From positions 15,295,395 through 15,359,394 of the forward strand of contig JACGWO010000004.1 in the NCBI GenBank assembly GCA_034509735.1: 64,000 bases of DNA. The letters are read 5' to 3'. The DNA is from Sesamum alatum. Lineage: Eukaryota; Streptophyta; Magnoliopsida; Lamiales; Pedaliaceae. Shown here in pieces: positions 11,303 to 22,545 of the stretch. The notes under the pieces are model-generated. The model saw only the letters and a program-made list of their open reading frames with translations. It searched no databases and was not told where the DNA came from. The translations under genes and the position numbers were made by a program. Each line of letters opens with the position of its first letter. Position 1 is the stretch's first letter.

Positions 11303-13475
11303 TGAAGGAAAGCGGATCGGCCTGGGAACGTGGTGGAGATATAAACATGCGGAATAAAAGAATTTAAATTGCGTTCAAGGGGTATTCCCTTGAACGTTCT
11401 CGGGCTATTGGTCTATAAACGCGGAATATAAACATATAAAATAAACAAGCGTTCGTGGCTATGGAATAAAGAAGAAACCGAGAGCACAAATGTAAGTCGG
11501 AATACCTTTCTCGATTTTGTATTCAATCGGCTACACGTGTTGATTCCTCCCGACGTTCAATCACGCGAGATCCCAACGTAGAGACCCTCTAACGTAGTCC
11601 ACACCATACCAGGAGAGATCTCATTTTTCTTGCTAGAGAAAAATAGATCTAGAGGATGAAATCAAATAAGGGATTACACTATCAAATTAGTATTCCTTGT
11701 TGATCTTACTTTGTTCTTCAATTGATCCTAGATCAATGAAGCAACAAAGAGGATTTAAAGAGTAGAGAGAGAAGATACAAAGTGTTCATCTTTTTCTAGG
11801 AAAAAGATGAATAATAATAATCTTGTCTTTGATGATAATATATACACATATATATATACTTTATTAATGTGATTATTGGAATGTGTCTAGGTTCATCCAA
11901 GAATGTTTAGATACATTCCTATCGATCCCCATTAATCAGCAATCAAGCCTACCATTTCATAAGGTATGATTTAATCCTACCAAGTGAAAGAGGCTTGATT
12001 GGAATTGATTTGTTTCTTTCCAAAAGAACCAAGTCAATTTGTCATCAAAGGCCTTCATAGCCAATTTTAGTACTTCCGAAAGAAGTAATTTTCGGTCATC
12101 CCCTTTTAGAAGAAGTCCAGCTTCTTCTAATTCCAAAAGTAGAATTAACACCTCTCTTGGGCCAAGATTTAATGGACCGGATTTTATTGTAATCCAATTA
12201 CAATAAGCCCAAGATTTAAATCTTATTTTATTCATGGTCTAATTAAATAATTCACAGTGATCTTTTAATCCAATTAAAAGAACCAAGCTTTGATTCTCTA
12301 CATAATCGATAAATCTCATTTACCGATAAAATGAGGGCCCGATACAATATCGGCCCGTCCATCCAATGGACAATCCCATAAGTAATCCAATTACTTATCA
12401 TCCTCTAAAATTGACTCCAAGTCAATTCCTTCACCTCCTCGGTGATTTGTGTGTGACTCCTTAGGTTCACCCTCAGCTAGACTTGGGCTTGTGCCCAACA
12501 GGAGCCCATCACCATGGGTGGCCGTCTAGCAACGGTCCATGGCACTAGAGACTAGGTGAATGTTGGTGTGAACTTTAGGGCCTGATTCCGTAAGGGTACG
12601 GTCCTACTGCCGACCGTTTCCCGGCTTTAGTCTAGGGTATGGAATTGTGCGTCGGTTCCCATCCTTGACTAGGCAACTATGCTTTATACCTGAAATGCGC
12701 TTACTCTATCAATCGACGTAGGAAACCTTTTCCTACTCAATCAATTGCTATCGCCACAGACTTTCGGAGTCTAAACCATCTCAGAGTGCATAGGAGACAT
12801 CACCGTCATGTACTGTCGGGGGACGGATCCTATCTTGGAATCCACCTTCCACGCTACATAGTCCAACTGCACTGGACAAGGCTTATAATGACCATCTTAC
12901 AGAATGATTACCTCTCGCCAGATCCAAGATACAGTCTTCGTATGCACGTGATTGCCATGATCCCTCAAGTCCGAGGACTAATCCCGTAGTATCAAAATCG
13001 GGAATTTTAGTCATACCGACCAAGCCTCCAAAGCTTCCATATGATGATTCCCGTGCGTCAGTTCAGTTAGTCGACCACCTTGTCTAACTAACCCACTAAA
13101 ATTGCATAGACGACCTTCGTCTGTCGCCGATGAAACTCGACACTCAGCCAGTGAATGCAATACTTAGTGCAAGTCTCAATAGGACACTCGATGCCCAGTC
13201 TCAAGGTCCTCGACTTGGAACGTTTCAGACCAACCCTCAGAAGTTGGTTTCATAGCCGTCATTCAATGCGCAACCCAACTACATGGGATCCAATTGGTCT
13301 GTGGGCATTTATTTTGACGTTGAAATGTCGTTCAACGTTAGTAATAAGCATAACAAACACAATGCCAGTAATGAATACTTACTCTATTCATTAGGATAGT
13401 ATTGTATTAATAAAGATTGACGAATAGTTCTCAAAACCGCCAATCCAATTGCCTTTCTGGTCACCTATTCTAACA
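11303..13475 (-). repeat. Copia A 5' LTR (2173 bp)
   Basis: Full-length LTR with termini TGTTAGAATAGG...CTTTCCTTCA in element sense. An AT-rich tract at 11840-11865 (TATATACACATATATATATA) may hold the promoter; it is absent from the partner LTR. Confidence 0.92.
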
Positions 13476-13682
13476 CATTCGCCTTGGGGCCCCCTGGCCG
13501 GCGTGGGCTTGAGTCTCGAGTGGGCCACCCCCGCATGCAGGCGGGCCTTCACATGGGGTCTTCATTTATGGACTTCTATTAATGTCTTTTAGGCTTGTGG
13601 GTTTCGCTCTTGGGTCGATTTGGGCTTGTGGCTTGTGAGCTTGGGCTTGTGGGCTTCGCTCTTGTGGGGGGATTGGTGGGGC
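13476..13682. other. GC-rich remnant left of the hAT-like element
   Basis: About 200 bp with repeated GGCTTGTGGGCTT phrases and no coding frame I can name. It is the left part of the sequence interrupted by the hAT-like element; the right part resumes at 15107. Confidence 0.4.
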
Positions 13683-13788
13683 TAGGGGTACAAGTTGAGC
13701 TGAGCTGACTCAAGTCCGAGCTCAAGCTCAAGCCGTCTCGAGCTTGAGTTCATACTGAGCTCGAGCTTGAGCTCAATTATTTGTGTTC

Positions 13789-13818
13789 GTGAGCTCGCGA
13801 GCCGGCTCGCGAGCTCAC
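13789..13818. repeat. Perfect 30-bp palindrome
   Basis: The two half-sites are GTGAGCTCGCGAGCC and its exact reverse complement, meeting with no spacer. It lies in the GAGCTCGAG-rich left subterminal zone of the hAT-like element and can form a cruciform or act as a clustered binding site. Confidence 0.9.
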
Positions 13819-13899
13819 ACTTTTTTTTTTTAATTTTTTTTGTATTTTTTGTATTTATGCATATTTTTATATATTTAAGTACATTTCAATATTATATCA

Positions 13900-14940
13900 A
13901 GTTTATAATAAAAGTTCACTATATATTAAAATTAGTAGTCAATATATCTTTTATTTTAATTTTATATAATAATAAAATATGGTATTCTTAATTATATTGT
14001 CGAAAAACAAGCTTAAGCAACATTTTAGTAAGTTTTGAAATTTTTTTTGTAAATGAATATTTAGTATAATGCATATGAATTTTATTGTTATAATTTAAAA
14101 TCCATTCCATAAAATGTATTTATTTCTAAATTTATCATATATTAGAATTATTAATCAATAACTCATATTTCAGTTTTAAATGATATTAAAATATGGTGTT
14201 TTAGTTTATATTGTCTAAAAACAAGCTTAAATCAACAATTTAGTTTGATTTGATAATTATTTTTGTAAATAAATATTGAATATAATGCATATGAATTTTA
14301 TCATTAAAATTTTAATATCTACTACATCAAAATGCGTTTATTCCAAAATTCATCATATATAAAGAATTATTAGCCAATATCTCACATTTAGTTTTAGATG
14401 ACATTAAAATATGGTATTTTAATTTATATTATCTAAAAACAAGCTTAATAAACAACTTAGTACGAATTCATGTTTTTTTAAATAAATATTTAATACAATT
14501 CGTACCAATTTTATTGATATATTTCAATATTCACTACAACAAAATGCATTTGTTTCGAATTCATCATATATTAGAATTATTAGTCAATATCTCACATTTT
14601 AGTTTTTAGATTATATTAAGATATGGTATTTTAGTTTGTATTATCTAGAAACAAGCTTAATGAATGATTTAATACATTTCGATAATATTTTTATAAATAA
14701 ATATTTAATACAATTCATATGAATTTTATCATTATAATTTCAATATCTACTATAACAAATGCATTTGTTTCAAAATTCACCATATATTAGAATCATTAGT
14801 CAATATCTCATATTTTAGTTGTAGATGATATTAAAATATGGTATTTTGGTTTATGCTTCCTAGAAACAAGCTTAATCAACAATTTAGTACGTTTTGACAA
14901 TTTTTTAATTACATATTTAATACAATTCATATGAATTTTT
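13900..14940. repeat. About 215-bp tandem array inside the hAT-like element
   Basis: The anchor AAACAAGCTTA recurs at about 14005, 14218, 14437, 14649 and 14864 (spacings 213, 219, 212 and 215). It is accompanied each time by ATATGGTATTTTAGTTTATATT before it and by ATACAATTCATATGAATTTT after it. Five diverged units, very AT-rich, non-coding. Confidence 0.88.
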
Positions 14941-15106
14941 TAGAATAGTCCATATATTTTTTCGTTTTTTTGGAGAAAAAAAAATTCAAATTTGAGCTCG
15001 TGAGCTCGAGCTCATTTAACCTGTGGTCGAGCTCGAGTTCGAGCCTGTAGCACCCAGGCTCGTCGAGCTCAATTTTTTGGCCGAGCTCGGCTCGTTTGCA
15101 GCCCTA

Positions 15107-15400
15107 GGTGGGGCTGGTGCAACCCATGGACGGGCCGGATCCGCCTCCGGTGCGGGAGTAGATGGTCCGGCATCCTCTGGGACACGTGCAGGAGTAGATG
15201 GATCGGCCTGCTAATCTTGCACCGGTGCGGCAGCTGACTGCTCTACCGATAGTAGGGGGTGGTCGGATTGCTGCTTCCCCAACCTGGGAAGCAGCACCTG
15301 CTGATGGTCGAACCGCAGGGCCACGATCACGGCCGCGAGTACGTCCACCTTCTCGAGGAGGCAAATCCTGACCAGATATCGTCTACAATGTTTTTTCAAA
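15107..15400 (-). pseudogene. Unknown Arg/Gly/Pro-rich coding remnant
   Basis: A GC-rich piece whose - strand reads LPPREGGRTRGRDRGPAV and then Ser/Thr/Ala-rich sequence. Such basic PPR.GRGRG leaders are seen at the start of some plant retrotransposon Gag or transposon ORFs, but nothing beyond composition supports a name. The reading is cut by the hAT-like insertion at 15106. Confidence 0.3.
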
Positions 15401-16500
15401 ATATTAGTGGTATGAATTTTAAAAAACAATGTAAGCATGAATTTATTTTGAATAATGATAATTTTCTATTTTTTTAAAATTAGAATGTAAACTAAATCCT
15501 AAAATTGTATAGCCCCAAATTAATCTAATAAATGGATACTAAATCCTTCTATTTTCCTATATCCTTATACTAAATCCCAAAATTTTGCACCAAAATATGA
15601 TTTATATTTATAATAATTAGAACATATATTTTTCTACATACTTAGAAGATATTATATGTATATTTCCGACTTTACAGGTTTTTTTTTCAGAAAATTACAA
15701 AAAAACAATTCAAAGAAATACATAAAAATGACAGAAAATTTTAAAAATTATAGAATTCTTTTCCAGAAAAAATTACTTTAATTGTCAGTATTTCTTTCGA
15801 AAATTACTGAAAACTTTCAAAAAAAATTTAGAAATTGCAGAAGAGATAATAAGCCCATAAGAGATTTTTTTTAAAAATAACAGGACTTTTTAAAAAATAA
15901 CAGAATTTTTTGTAAATAACCTAAAATAATTTTAAAAATAACTGATTTTTTTTAAAATAAGAGAATTTTAAAAATATTGTAACATAATTTTTTAAAAATA
16001 TTAGAAAATAATTTTAAAAATAACAAAAAAATAAAATATTACAGAAAATTATTTTCAGTTCTAATAATTATTTTAAAATTTCTAATTATTGCAAATATCC
16101 TATATTGTTCTAATTATTGACATCAACTTATGAATTTAACATAAAAAAAAAATCACAGAAATTATAAAAACTGCATAAAATAATCAAAATTCCTAAAAAT
16201 TCCAGCAAAGGTACATATTGCATCTAACTCCCTACATTTCCAAAAATTATAAAAAATGCAGAAAAATTGCAGAAAATTAAAAAAATTAATCAGAAAATTC
16301 TCAAAAAATTTAGAAAATTACAGATTATATGTACGGGCCTACATTTCCAGATATTACAGAAAATGCATAAAACTATAATTACAGAAATTACAACATTACA
16401 GAAATTACAGCAAAATCCCAAGAAATACAAACAATTACGGAAAAATCCCAATAAATACATACAATTACAGAAAATGCCCTAACATGACACACTATTACAG
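15401..16500. other. A-rich non-coding sequence
   Basis: About 1.1 kb very rich in A, with scattered, irregular ACAGAAAAT/AAATTACAG phrases. No gene or terminal repeat is seen. Open frames here are low-complexity Lys/Asn/Gln strings and were not called. Confidence 0.6.
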
Positions 16501-16830
16501 AAAATGCCTAACATGCAAAAATGAAAATGGAAAAAAAAAAAAAAAAAAGGTTTTTGGAAACCCTACTTGGAGGTGGTGGCCGAAGGGAAGGGCGGTGGTG
16601 GTGGCGGGGGGGGGGGGGGGGGGCGGAGCTCCTTCGCAGTGGTGGTGGAGGTGGATGGGGGAGCAGAGAGAGAGATAGTAGACAGTGAGAGAGGTGGCGT
16701 CCGGTAGCAGTGGTGGCGGAGGAGGCAGGGGATACCAAACTTAGAGAAAGTGAGAGACAGTGAGAGAGAGAGTTGGAAGAAAGGGAGATGAAAAGTGAGA
16801 AAAAATCAGCCAAGGGCCCAATTTATATTG
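16501..16830. repeat. Low-complexity block: poly-A, poly-G, GA repeats
   Basis: A poly-A run at about 16532-16548, then GGTGGTGG tracts and an uninterrupted G run at about 16604-16622, then GAGAGA/GTGAGAGAC repeats to 16800. The G run with flanking GGTGG tracts is a strong quadruplex candidate on the + strand. Serine/leucine-rich open frames on the - strand are an artefact of the GA repeats. Confidence 0.75.
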
Positions 16831-18095
16831 CATTTCTGGAACGGTCATAATTTGATAGGACCGTTCCAATCACCGGTCTAATGGTCAAAAACGACGTCAT
16901 TTTGGGTTAATACAATGCCGTTTTAATATCTTTTATTAATATTGGAACTAATAGGAACGGTCATTTAATAGTTTAACCGTTCCCAAAGCCGTTTCCACTA
17001 ATTGAAACGGCATCGTTTTGAGGAACTGTATGTATTAACCGTCCCTATAATGCTGACCGACTGTTCCTATATGTAATGCAAATAATATTTTATTTACCTA
17101 GAAAATAAATAAAAATTAAGAAAACACATTCCTATCACGTGTACGAGCAAGAAAGGTATCCAATGTAGCGTTTAAAGAATTGAAAAACATAAAATATTTT
17201 TAAAGTTTAGACACATGCTCACAATATGAAGTATATTTGTATATTTAATTTTGTTAGTATTTCACAGATGTAACTAGCATCTTGTATTGTTGTACTGCAT
17301 CGCCTAATCAGACTGCCAAAATTCCAATCAGACCGTTAGATATGAAGTAGCACACGAAAAAATGCATTATACATAGTTTTGAAAAATTTTGGTGCGCGGA
17401 TATCGAGATATCGTTTCAAAACAGTATTCGTCATGATAAAAACCATTGCATGCTTCAATCCGGTCATCTGATTGAAAATCAGACTGGTAGATACAAAATC
17501 TTATTCATAATGTTGTATGTGTCTAAAAATGGTATCGATCCAGCTCATGGATGTTGAGATATCGTCACAATTAGGTATAATACACAATATAGTAACACAG
17601 TTTGAAACGGTTACAGATTACCTTAGGAACGGTCACTTATAGTAATAACATAGGAACAGTTAGAGGTTATATATAGGAACGTTATGGACTAATTTATATT
17701 AGGAACGGTTGGATATAAAATAACCGCTCCAAAATTTGATTTTTCCACCATTTTTTCATTGGGTGCCAAAACAAAAATTTGGACCTACATCTAAAATGGT
17801 CACTCAATTATTCCGATTGTTCCTAATTTAATTTTTTCACCTATTTTTCAATGGGCGCCAAATATGAAAAATTGTACCTGTAATACGAACGGTCATGGGA
17901 ATATTGTGACCGTTCCTAGTTTCAAATTTTCCACATATTTTTTCATTTGGTGCCTAACTAAAAATTTGTACCTTTAATAGGAACGGTCATGGGAATATTA
18001 TGATTGTTCCTAGTTTCAAATTTTTCACATATTTTTTCATTTGGCGCCTGCTTGAAAAAATTGTACCTTTAATAGGAACAGTCGTGATATATAAT
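16831..18095. repeat. Left subterminal repeat zone of the CACTA element
   Basis: At least fifteen GGAACGGTCA-like motifs or complements (for example near 16838, 16952, 17621, 17703, 17882 and 17981), in both orientations and separated by AT-rich spacers such as TTTTTTCATTTGG. No coding potential. Confidence 0.8.
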
Positions 18096-18207
18096 GATCA
18101 TTTTAATTTTAAAATTTAATCTGTTTTATTAAAATATAAATAAATTAACACAATGTTAAAACTAAGGTATATAAAAAATTAATACACCGTTTCAATGTTA
18201 TATCCTT

Positions 18208-20075
18208 TTATAAAAAGAAAATTATAATTAATACAATGTTTAATAGGTAACTACGCACTGAACACTCAATAAGTCTCTTCCTCGGTCTCAGACTCATCAA
18301 AGCTATCTTTGTCATCTTGATCATCGAATTCACCATTTGGCGAGGGCAATGTACCTGCTCCATGTTGTGATGTGGACATATCAACGACCAACTGTATTCC
18401 GTTGGGTCATGAAGTTCATACATTTGGTTGTCTGTACCAACATCTGGAATAGGTACAACTTCATCCATCTGATATGCGACCTCAGTCCATTGCGAGTCAT
18501 CGATTACTCTTCGATCCTTGATTTTGCAAACAACTTTCCTTCCGGTCTCCTTTCGTCCACCTCAAGCTCCGACCGATTACATATGATCTTTAAATCCTTT
18601 CATGCATTCAGATTGTCCTTCGTTTTGCTATTTATGTCCATCACAGTGTTGAATATATTGTCGAACACATTCTTCTCAATGTGCATGACATCAAGATTGT
18701 GTCATATCAGATGCACCCCCCAGTATTCAAGCTCCCAAAAGATATTTTTCTTCGTCCACTTATGGTCGACACCGTAGCCTTTCGGTTCACTCAATGGTTG
18801 TTCGACTGCAATACTAAATGCATTGGCATGGGTTCGGATCTGTTCTCCGGTCAGCCTCGGACGTGCAACCTTCCTCTTCATTCAATTTTTAGTAAAGACT
18901 TTCTTGTTCCTACGATAAGGATGGCCTGGTAGGAGGAACTGCCTGTGGCAGTCAAAATAGCATGCCTTCCGACTTTGTTGTAAATAAAATGCCCGTGTGT
19001 CCTCCATACAAACTGGACACCCCATAACATCGGCGGTACTCCATCCAGACATCATCCTATAGGCGAGAAGATCGTTCACTGTCCACATCAATGCAACCCG
19101 CATCATGAATGCCTAGTTTCTCACAGTATCGTGCATACGTACACCCACATGCCATAAATTCTGCAACTCCTCGATCAACTGCTCCAGGTAGACATTGATA
19201 CGACGTTTGGGATTCGATGGGCCAGGGATCACCATCGTTAAGAACATATACTCAGACTCATGCACATTCTTGGTGGGAGATTATACGGTGTAAGTATCAC
19301 AGGCCAGCATGAGTAAGTTTTACCATACTGGCCGTGTGGTGCAAACCCATTTGTGCACAGCCCTAGTCTAACATTACGGGGCTCAGCTGCAAAATCAGGA
19401 TACGTCCGGTCAAAATACTTCCAAGCCTCTGCATCGGACGGATGACACATGGATCCCTCCTCCATCTGATGGCTAGCATGCCAAGTCATATGCTCTGTAG
19501 TGGCCTCGGACGCATACAACCTCTGCAGCCGAGGGGTAAGCGGCAGATACCTAAGAATGGCATACGGGGACTTCTTGCGTCTAGGATTTCCATCCCTGGT
19601 GGGCTTGTACCTAGCGTCTTCACAAAACTTGCAATATTCCAGATCAATATCGTCCTTCTAGTACAACATGCAACTGTTTTTGCATGCATATATCTTCTGA
19701 ACCGGTGAACCCAATTCTCTTATCAATTTCTTTGTACTACAATAATCAGTGGGGAAAGTGTGATTACGAGGCATTACAGTATCAGCCCACTGGCATAAGT
19801 GATCATATATATGAAAAAACCCCTTCGGGCTTGATATTCACTAAAGTAGCAATTAACGCCAACTTAGATTGAGTGCATCCGTTCCACAACGGTTTGTTGG
19901 CAGCATGAACTACATTAAAAAAATGGTCTGACAACCCAGACACATAATCATAGGGCCCCTCAGTGTAATATGAACTAGGACCCACATCAAAAGGATAATA
20001 CCGAGTACCATCATTAGTTGGTCCCTCCTGGTTATAAAAAGACCAGAAAGACAGCCTGGCGGCATCGAATACCAT
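18208..20075 (-). pseudogene. CACTA transposase, Tnp2 family, broken
   Basis: Read leftwards, the segments keep the family order. 20075-19803 is the N-terminal part (FFNVVHAANKPLWNGC). 19670-19240 has CKFCEDARYKP, HMTWHASHQMEEGSMCHPSD, then RNVRLGLCTNGFAPHGQYGK and SCWPVILTPYNLPP. 19106-18882 has ALMWTVNDLLAYRMMSGWS and MGCPVCMEDT, then FLLPGHPYRRNKK. 18700-18540 has NVFDNIFNTVMDIN and KTKDNLNA, and 18468-18208 is a probable tail. Members of this family are the catalytic transposases of plant CACTA elements. Stops and frameshifts between blocks show that it is inactive. Confidence 0.9.
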
Positions 20076-20099
20076 CCTCTGCGCTCAATCCATCTGAGC

Positions 20100-20450
20100 C
20101 GTATCACTCCAATGCGAACTACCCTCATCCTGAACGGGTGGCGTTTGTTGCTGCTACACAGGGGGTGCGGTCAATGCATCAAAGTATTCCTGCACCCTCT
20201 CCTGACCATGTGAAGTCCAATTATAATACTCCGGCATAAATCCTTTCATACACAAGTCGAAATTTACCTCCTCCGGTGTTTGGAACCGTTTAGTTTTGCA
20301 CTTTCGGTAGGGATACTTAATCTTCTCCCCGTCCATATATGCACGCTGAGACTGGCTGCATTCTAGAAATATTGTAACACCATCCGCAAACTCCGGCATC
20401 ACACCCAGCAGGTCTCGATTATACATCCATCTCCTCAACTGTCTTAACAT
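20100..20450 (-). pseudogene. CACTA transposase-associated domain (TAM) exon
   Basis: The - strand ORF starting MLRQLRRWMYNRDLLGVMPE contains the zinc-binding-like transposase-associated domain seen upstream of Tnp2 (PF13963-like): CSQSQRAYMDGEKIKYPYRK, CKTKRFQTPEEVNFDLCMKG, then FMPEYYNWTSHGQE. It continues to a stop near 20154 and is followed in element order by the Tnp2 body. A conserved Cys appears replaced by Tyr in KYPYRKC. Confidence 0.85.
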
Positions 20451-20699
20451 GTTAGTCCTACATACACAATCAATTCACAACAGTAATTAAATGACCAGAA
20501 CAAATTATATATATATATATATAATTAACCATTAAAGAATTTCAACTTGTTACCTACCTTTAAAGATCAATGCAAATTTAGCGGAGATTGTTGATATTTT
20601 CAATTTTACGTATAAAGAATCAAGAGAAGGATTTAGAATAAATAAGTTGCAAAGCTAGAGTAATAAGAACAATTAAAATGTAGGGGACATATATATAAA

Positions 20700-21340
20700 A
20701 AAATATTGGAACGGGCATTGGAATATTATTTGGAACACTAAACTAGCCATTGAAAATATAGCCTTGCTTCATCATTACGAACGGCCTCTGGAACGGAGAC
20801 ATGAATGTTAAAGTTACCGTTATAACATAGCCATTGGAGCATATTTCGAACGGTAATCGGAATACATAATCTATTATGTACACGGATCGTTCTAATAGTA
20901 ACACATGTTGGAGCGGTAGTTGGAACTAAACTTTATTTTCACAAGACCCACAATTTGGAACGGTCATTGCATTACATTGTTCACACAAGGCGTAAAAGGA
21001 TCTCATTTAGCACTATATGTTGGAACGGTCTACCATGCGTTCCAAGTCGTCCCGGGTTATGGAACACGGGTAGGAACGGTTATTTTTCCTGGTCCCATAA
21101 TCGTTCCAATTTCCACATGCATTCCAAATGGAATGCCAAAATCTATCCGCTCCCTTTTTAAAATGGTAATGGGTTTACATATTGGCACACAATCAGAAAC
21201 GGTCTCGTCATTCCTACACATTCTGACTCCAAATAATACAAAAGTGACGTCAGTAACGAGTTACCGTTCCACAACAGTTCCATTTACCATGTATATTTGA
21301 ACTGGGCTTTGGAACGGTCCTACTAAAACCATCCCAATTG
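20700..21340. repeat. Right subterminal repeat zone of the CACTA element
   Basis: Numerous GGAACGGT, GAACGGTTA and CGTTCCA motifs (near 20706, 20801, 20940, 20957, 21021, 21073 and 21313), mirroring the left zone and ending just inside the CACTA terminus. Confidence 0.8.
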
Positions 21341-21359
21341 CCACATTTTTTTTGTAGTG

Positions 21360-21504
21360 CACATCCAGTTGCTTATTACCTACAGTTTGATAGCTAAGCA
21401 GTTGCGACGTGATGAACATGATAGCTAAGCAGTTGCTTGTTACCCACACTTTTTTGTAGTGCACATCCAGTTGCTTGTTACCTACAGTTTGATAGCTAAG
21501 CAGT
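21360..21504. repeat. 102-bp tandem duplication including a CACTA end
   Basis: GCACATCCAGTTGCTT-TTACCTACAG and GATAGCTAAGCAG occur from 21359 and again from 21461, each immediately after TTTTTTGTAGTG. The CACTA terminus is thus present twice in direct orientation. Confidence 0.8.
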
Positions 21505-21665
21505 TTGACATCAACATGATGCATCGCGACGCGATGCAATACAACATGATGCAACACGACACGATACGATTCGACACGACGCATCGCAAATTCAACATGT
21601 TGCATCATGGCACGATGCACTTTGACATGGCGCGACACAACGCAAATACAACAACCATCGGATGT
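21505..21665. repeat. Cryptic CGACACGATGCA repeat tract
   Basis: About 160 bp made of permuted short words (CATGATGCA, ACACGA, CGACGCGATGCA, ACACGACGCATCGC) with no fixed period. No coding frame is convincing. Confidence 0.6.
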
Positions 21666-22545
21666 GCTAGGCCCCCCTCAAAAGAAATCCATCAACGTAT
21701 GCGAAAGAATTAGGACTAATTGGCTAACACGTGACACCAAGATCTAAAATGGGGGCCTGCATCATTGAGGGAGATCGAAGAGTTTGCAACTTTTCCCTAA
21801 CTTCAATTTTCAGAAAAATCTAGCGAATCAGATGAACACTCGCGTGATATTCCTGATGACCCAAATCAACCCACATTGAAAATAGCTACTATGCGATGAA
21901 GAGAATTAAAACATAAAAAAGAAAAAAGAAGAAGTTTTCCCGCAAGGCAGTCATAGAACGATATATGCATACGACGACAAGCACTGAGATAGAGAAAAGG
22001 TTAAAGTGAGAACGCCCTGAACGCGCTTTTACCAAAATTTGGTTGAGGCAAAAAACCTCGACCCCACCTTGGCTGAGGCTGTTCGCCCCGACCAAAATCT
22101 GGTCAAGGCAGCTGACCAAAAAATTAGTCGAGGTAGCCTGCTGCATAGACCTAATGTGGGCCGAGGCATGCGAGCCTCGGCCAAATGGATATATATATTA
22201 TATATATATATAAAGGTAAGAATTACATTTCATGAAATAATATATTGAGGTATTTGAATGCCAAAAAGCATGCCCATGCATATGGTCATAATTGTTTAAA
22301 ATACTCAACCAATTTGGAGATTAGTAATTCCATGATTTTTTTATACTTCATTATTATTACAAAACTCAAAGAAAGTAGGTAGAGAACTTTGAACTTGAGT
22401 TTCCAGGGAAAGTGACAACAGAAAAAAAAAAGTAAATTATAGGCTTTTCGTTTATTAATAATATTTTGTGGGCGAGAATGAACAGGAGTTGTCACAGAAT
22501 TTCCAGTCGAAGAAGATGGAAACAGTTTAGACAATGACAAGTCAT
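21666..22545. other. Intergenic or unclassified repeat sequence
   Basis: Contains a GC-richer stretch with alternating CCTCGACC / GGCTGAGG / GGCCGAGG phrases at 22045-22190 and an (AT)n run at 22185-22215. No gene seen. Confidence 0.5.

Larger units (their letters stand above)
4394..13475 (-). mobile_element. Ty1/copia element A, two-LTR, decayed
   Basis: LTRs at 4394-6242 and 11303-13475 both begin (on the + strand) with TGAAGGAAAGC and end with TTCTAACA. The PBS complement GCTCTGATACCA (11289-11300) lies next to the right LTR, and a PPT (AGTGGGAGAT on the - strand) abuts the left LTR at 6243, so the element reads leftwards. Internal parts in element order are leader, Gag (from 9548), protease, pre-integrase and pol scraps. 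Pol is much shortened and full of stops. The 5-bp flanks (ACTCC left, CATTC right) do not match, so no TSD is visible and the element or its flank was rearranged. Confidence 0.93.
13683..15106. mobile_element. hAT-like nonautonomous transposon with 8-bp TSD
   Basis: A 1424-bp element flanked by a perfect 8-bp direct repeat GGTGGGGC (13675-13682 and 15107-15114). Its ends are TAGGGGTACAAGTTGAGCTG on the left and, reverse-complemented, TAGGGCTGCAAACGAGCCG on the right: short imperfect terminal inverted repeats rich in GAGCTCGAG. The 8-bp TSD plus TAGGG-type ends fit the hAT superfamily. The interior has no transposase; it consists of an AT-rich 215-bp array, with a 30-bp palindrome near the left end. 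Confidence 0.85.
16831..21461 (-). mobile_element. CACTA (En/Spm-like) transposon, degenerate
   Basis: The right end carries CACTACAAAAAAAATGTGG (reverse strand, ending at 21359), the CACTA-type terminus, and a second CACTACAAAAAAGTG end 102 bp further right. Both subterminal zones (16831-18090 and 20700-21330) are packed with GGAACGGTCA / CCGTTCC motifs in both orientations, as expected for CACTA transposase binding sites. The - strand between them encodes TAM and Tnp2 domains. I could not find a convincing left terminus, so the left limit is set at the first subterminal motif. Confidence 0.82.

Noticed and set aside
15023..15214. ORF crossing the right end of the hAT-like element
   Set aside because: Spans the transposon boundary and TSD; chance frame in GAGCTC-rich DNA.
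16267..16482. Lys/Gln-rich ORF
   Set aside because: Low-complexity A-rich sequence, no domain or promoter.
16484..16500. ACACTATTACAG as the left CACTA terminus
   Set aside because: The word fits A-rich local repeats and does not match the right terminus beyond CACTA.
16508..16813. Ser/Leu/Pro-rich ORF on the - strand
   Set aside because: Translation of GA repeats and a poly-G run; low complexity only.
22185..22215. (AT)n run as a promoter element
   Set aside because: Simple microsatellite with no gene downstream.
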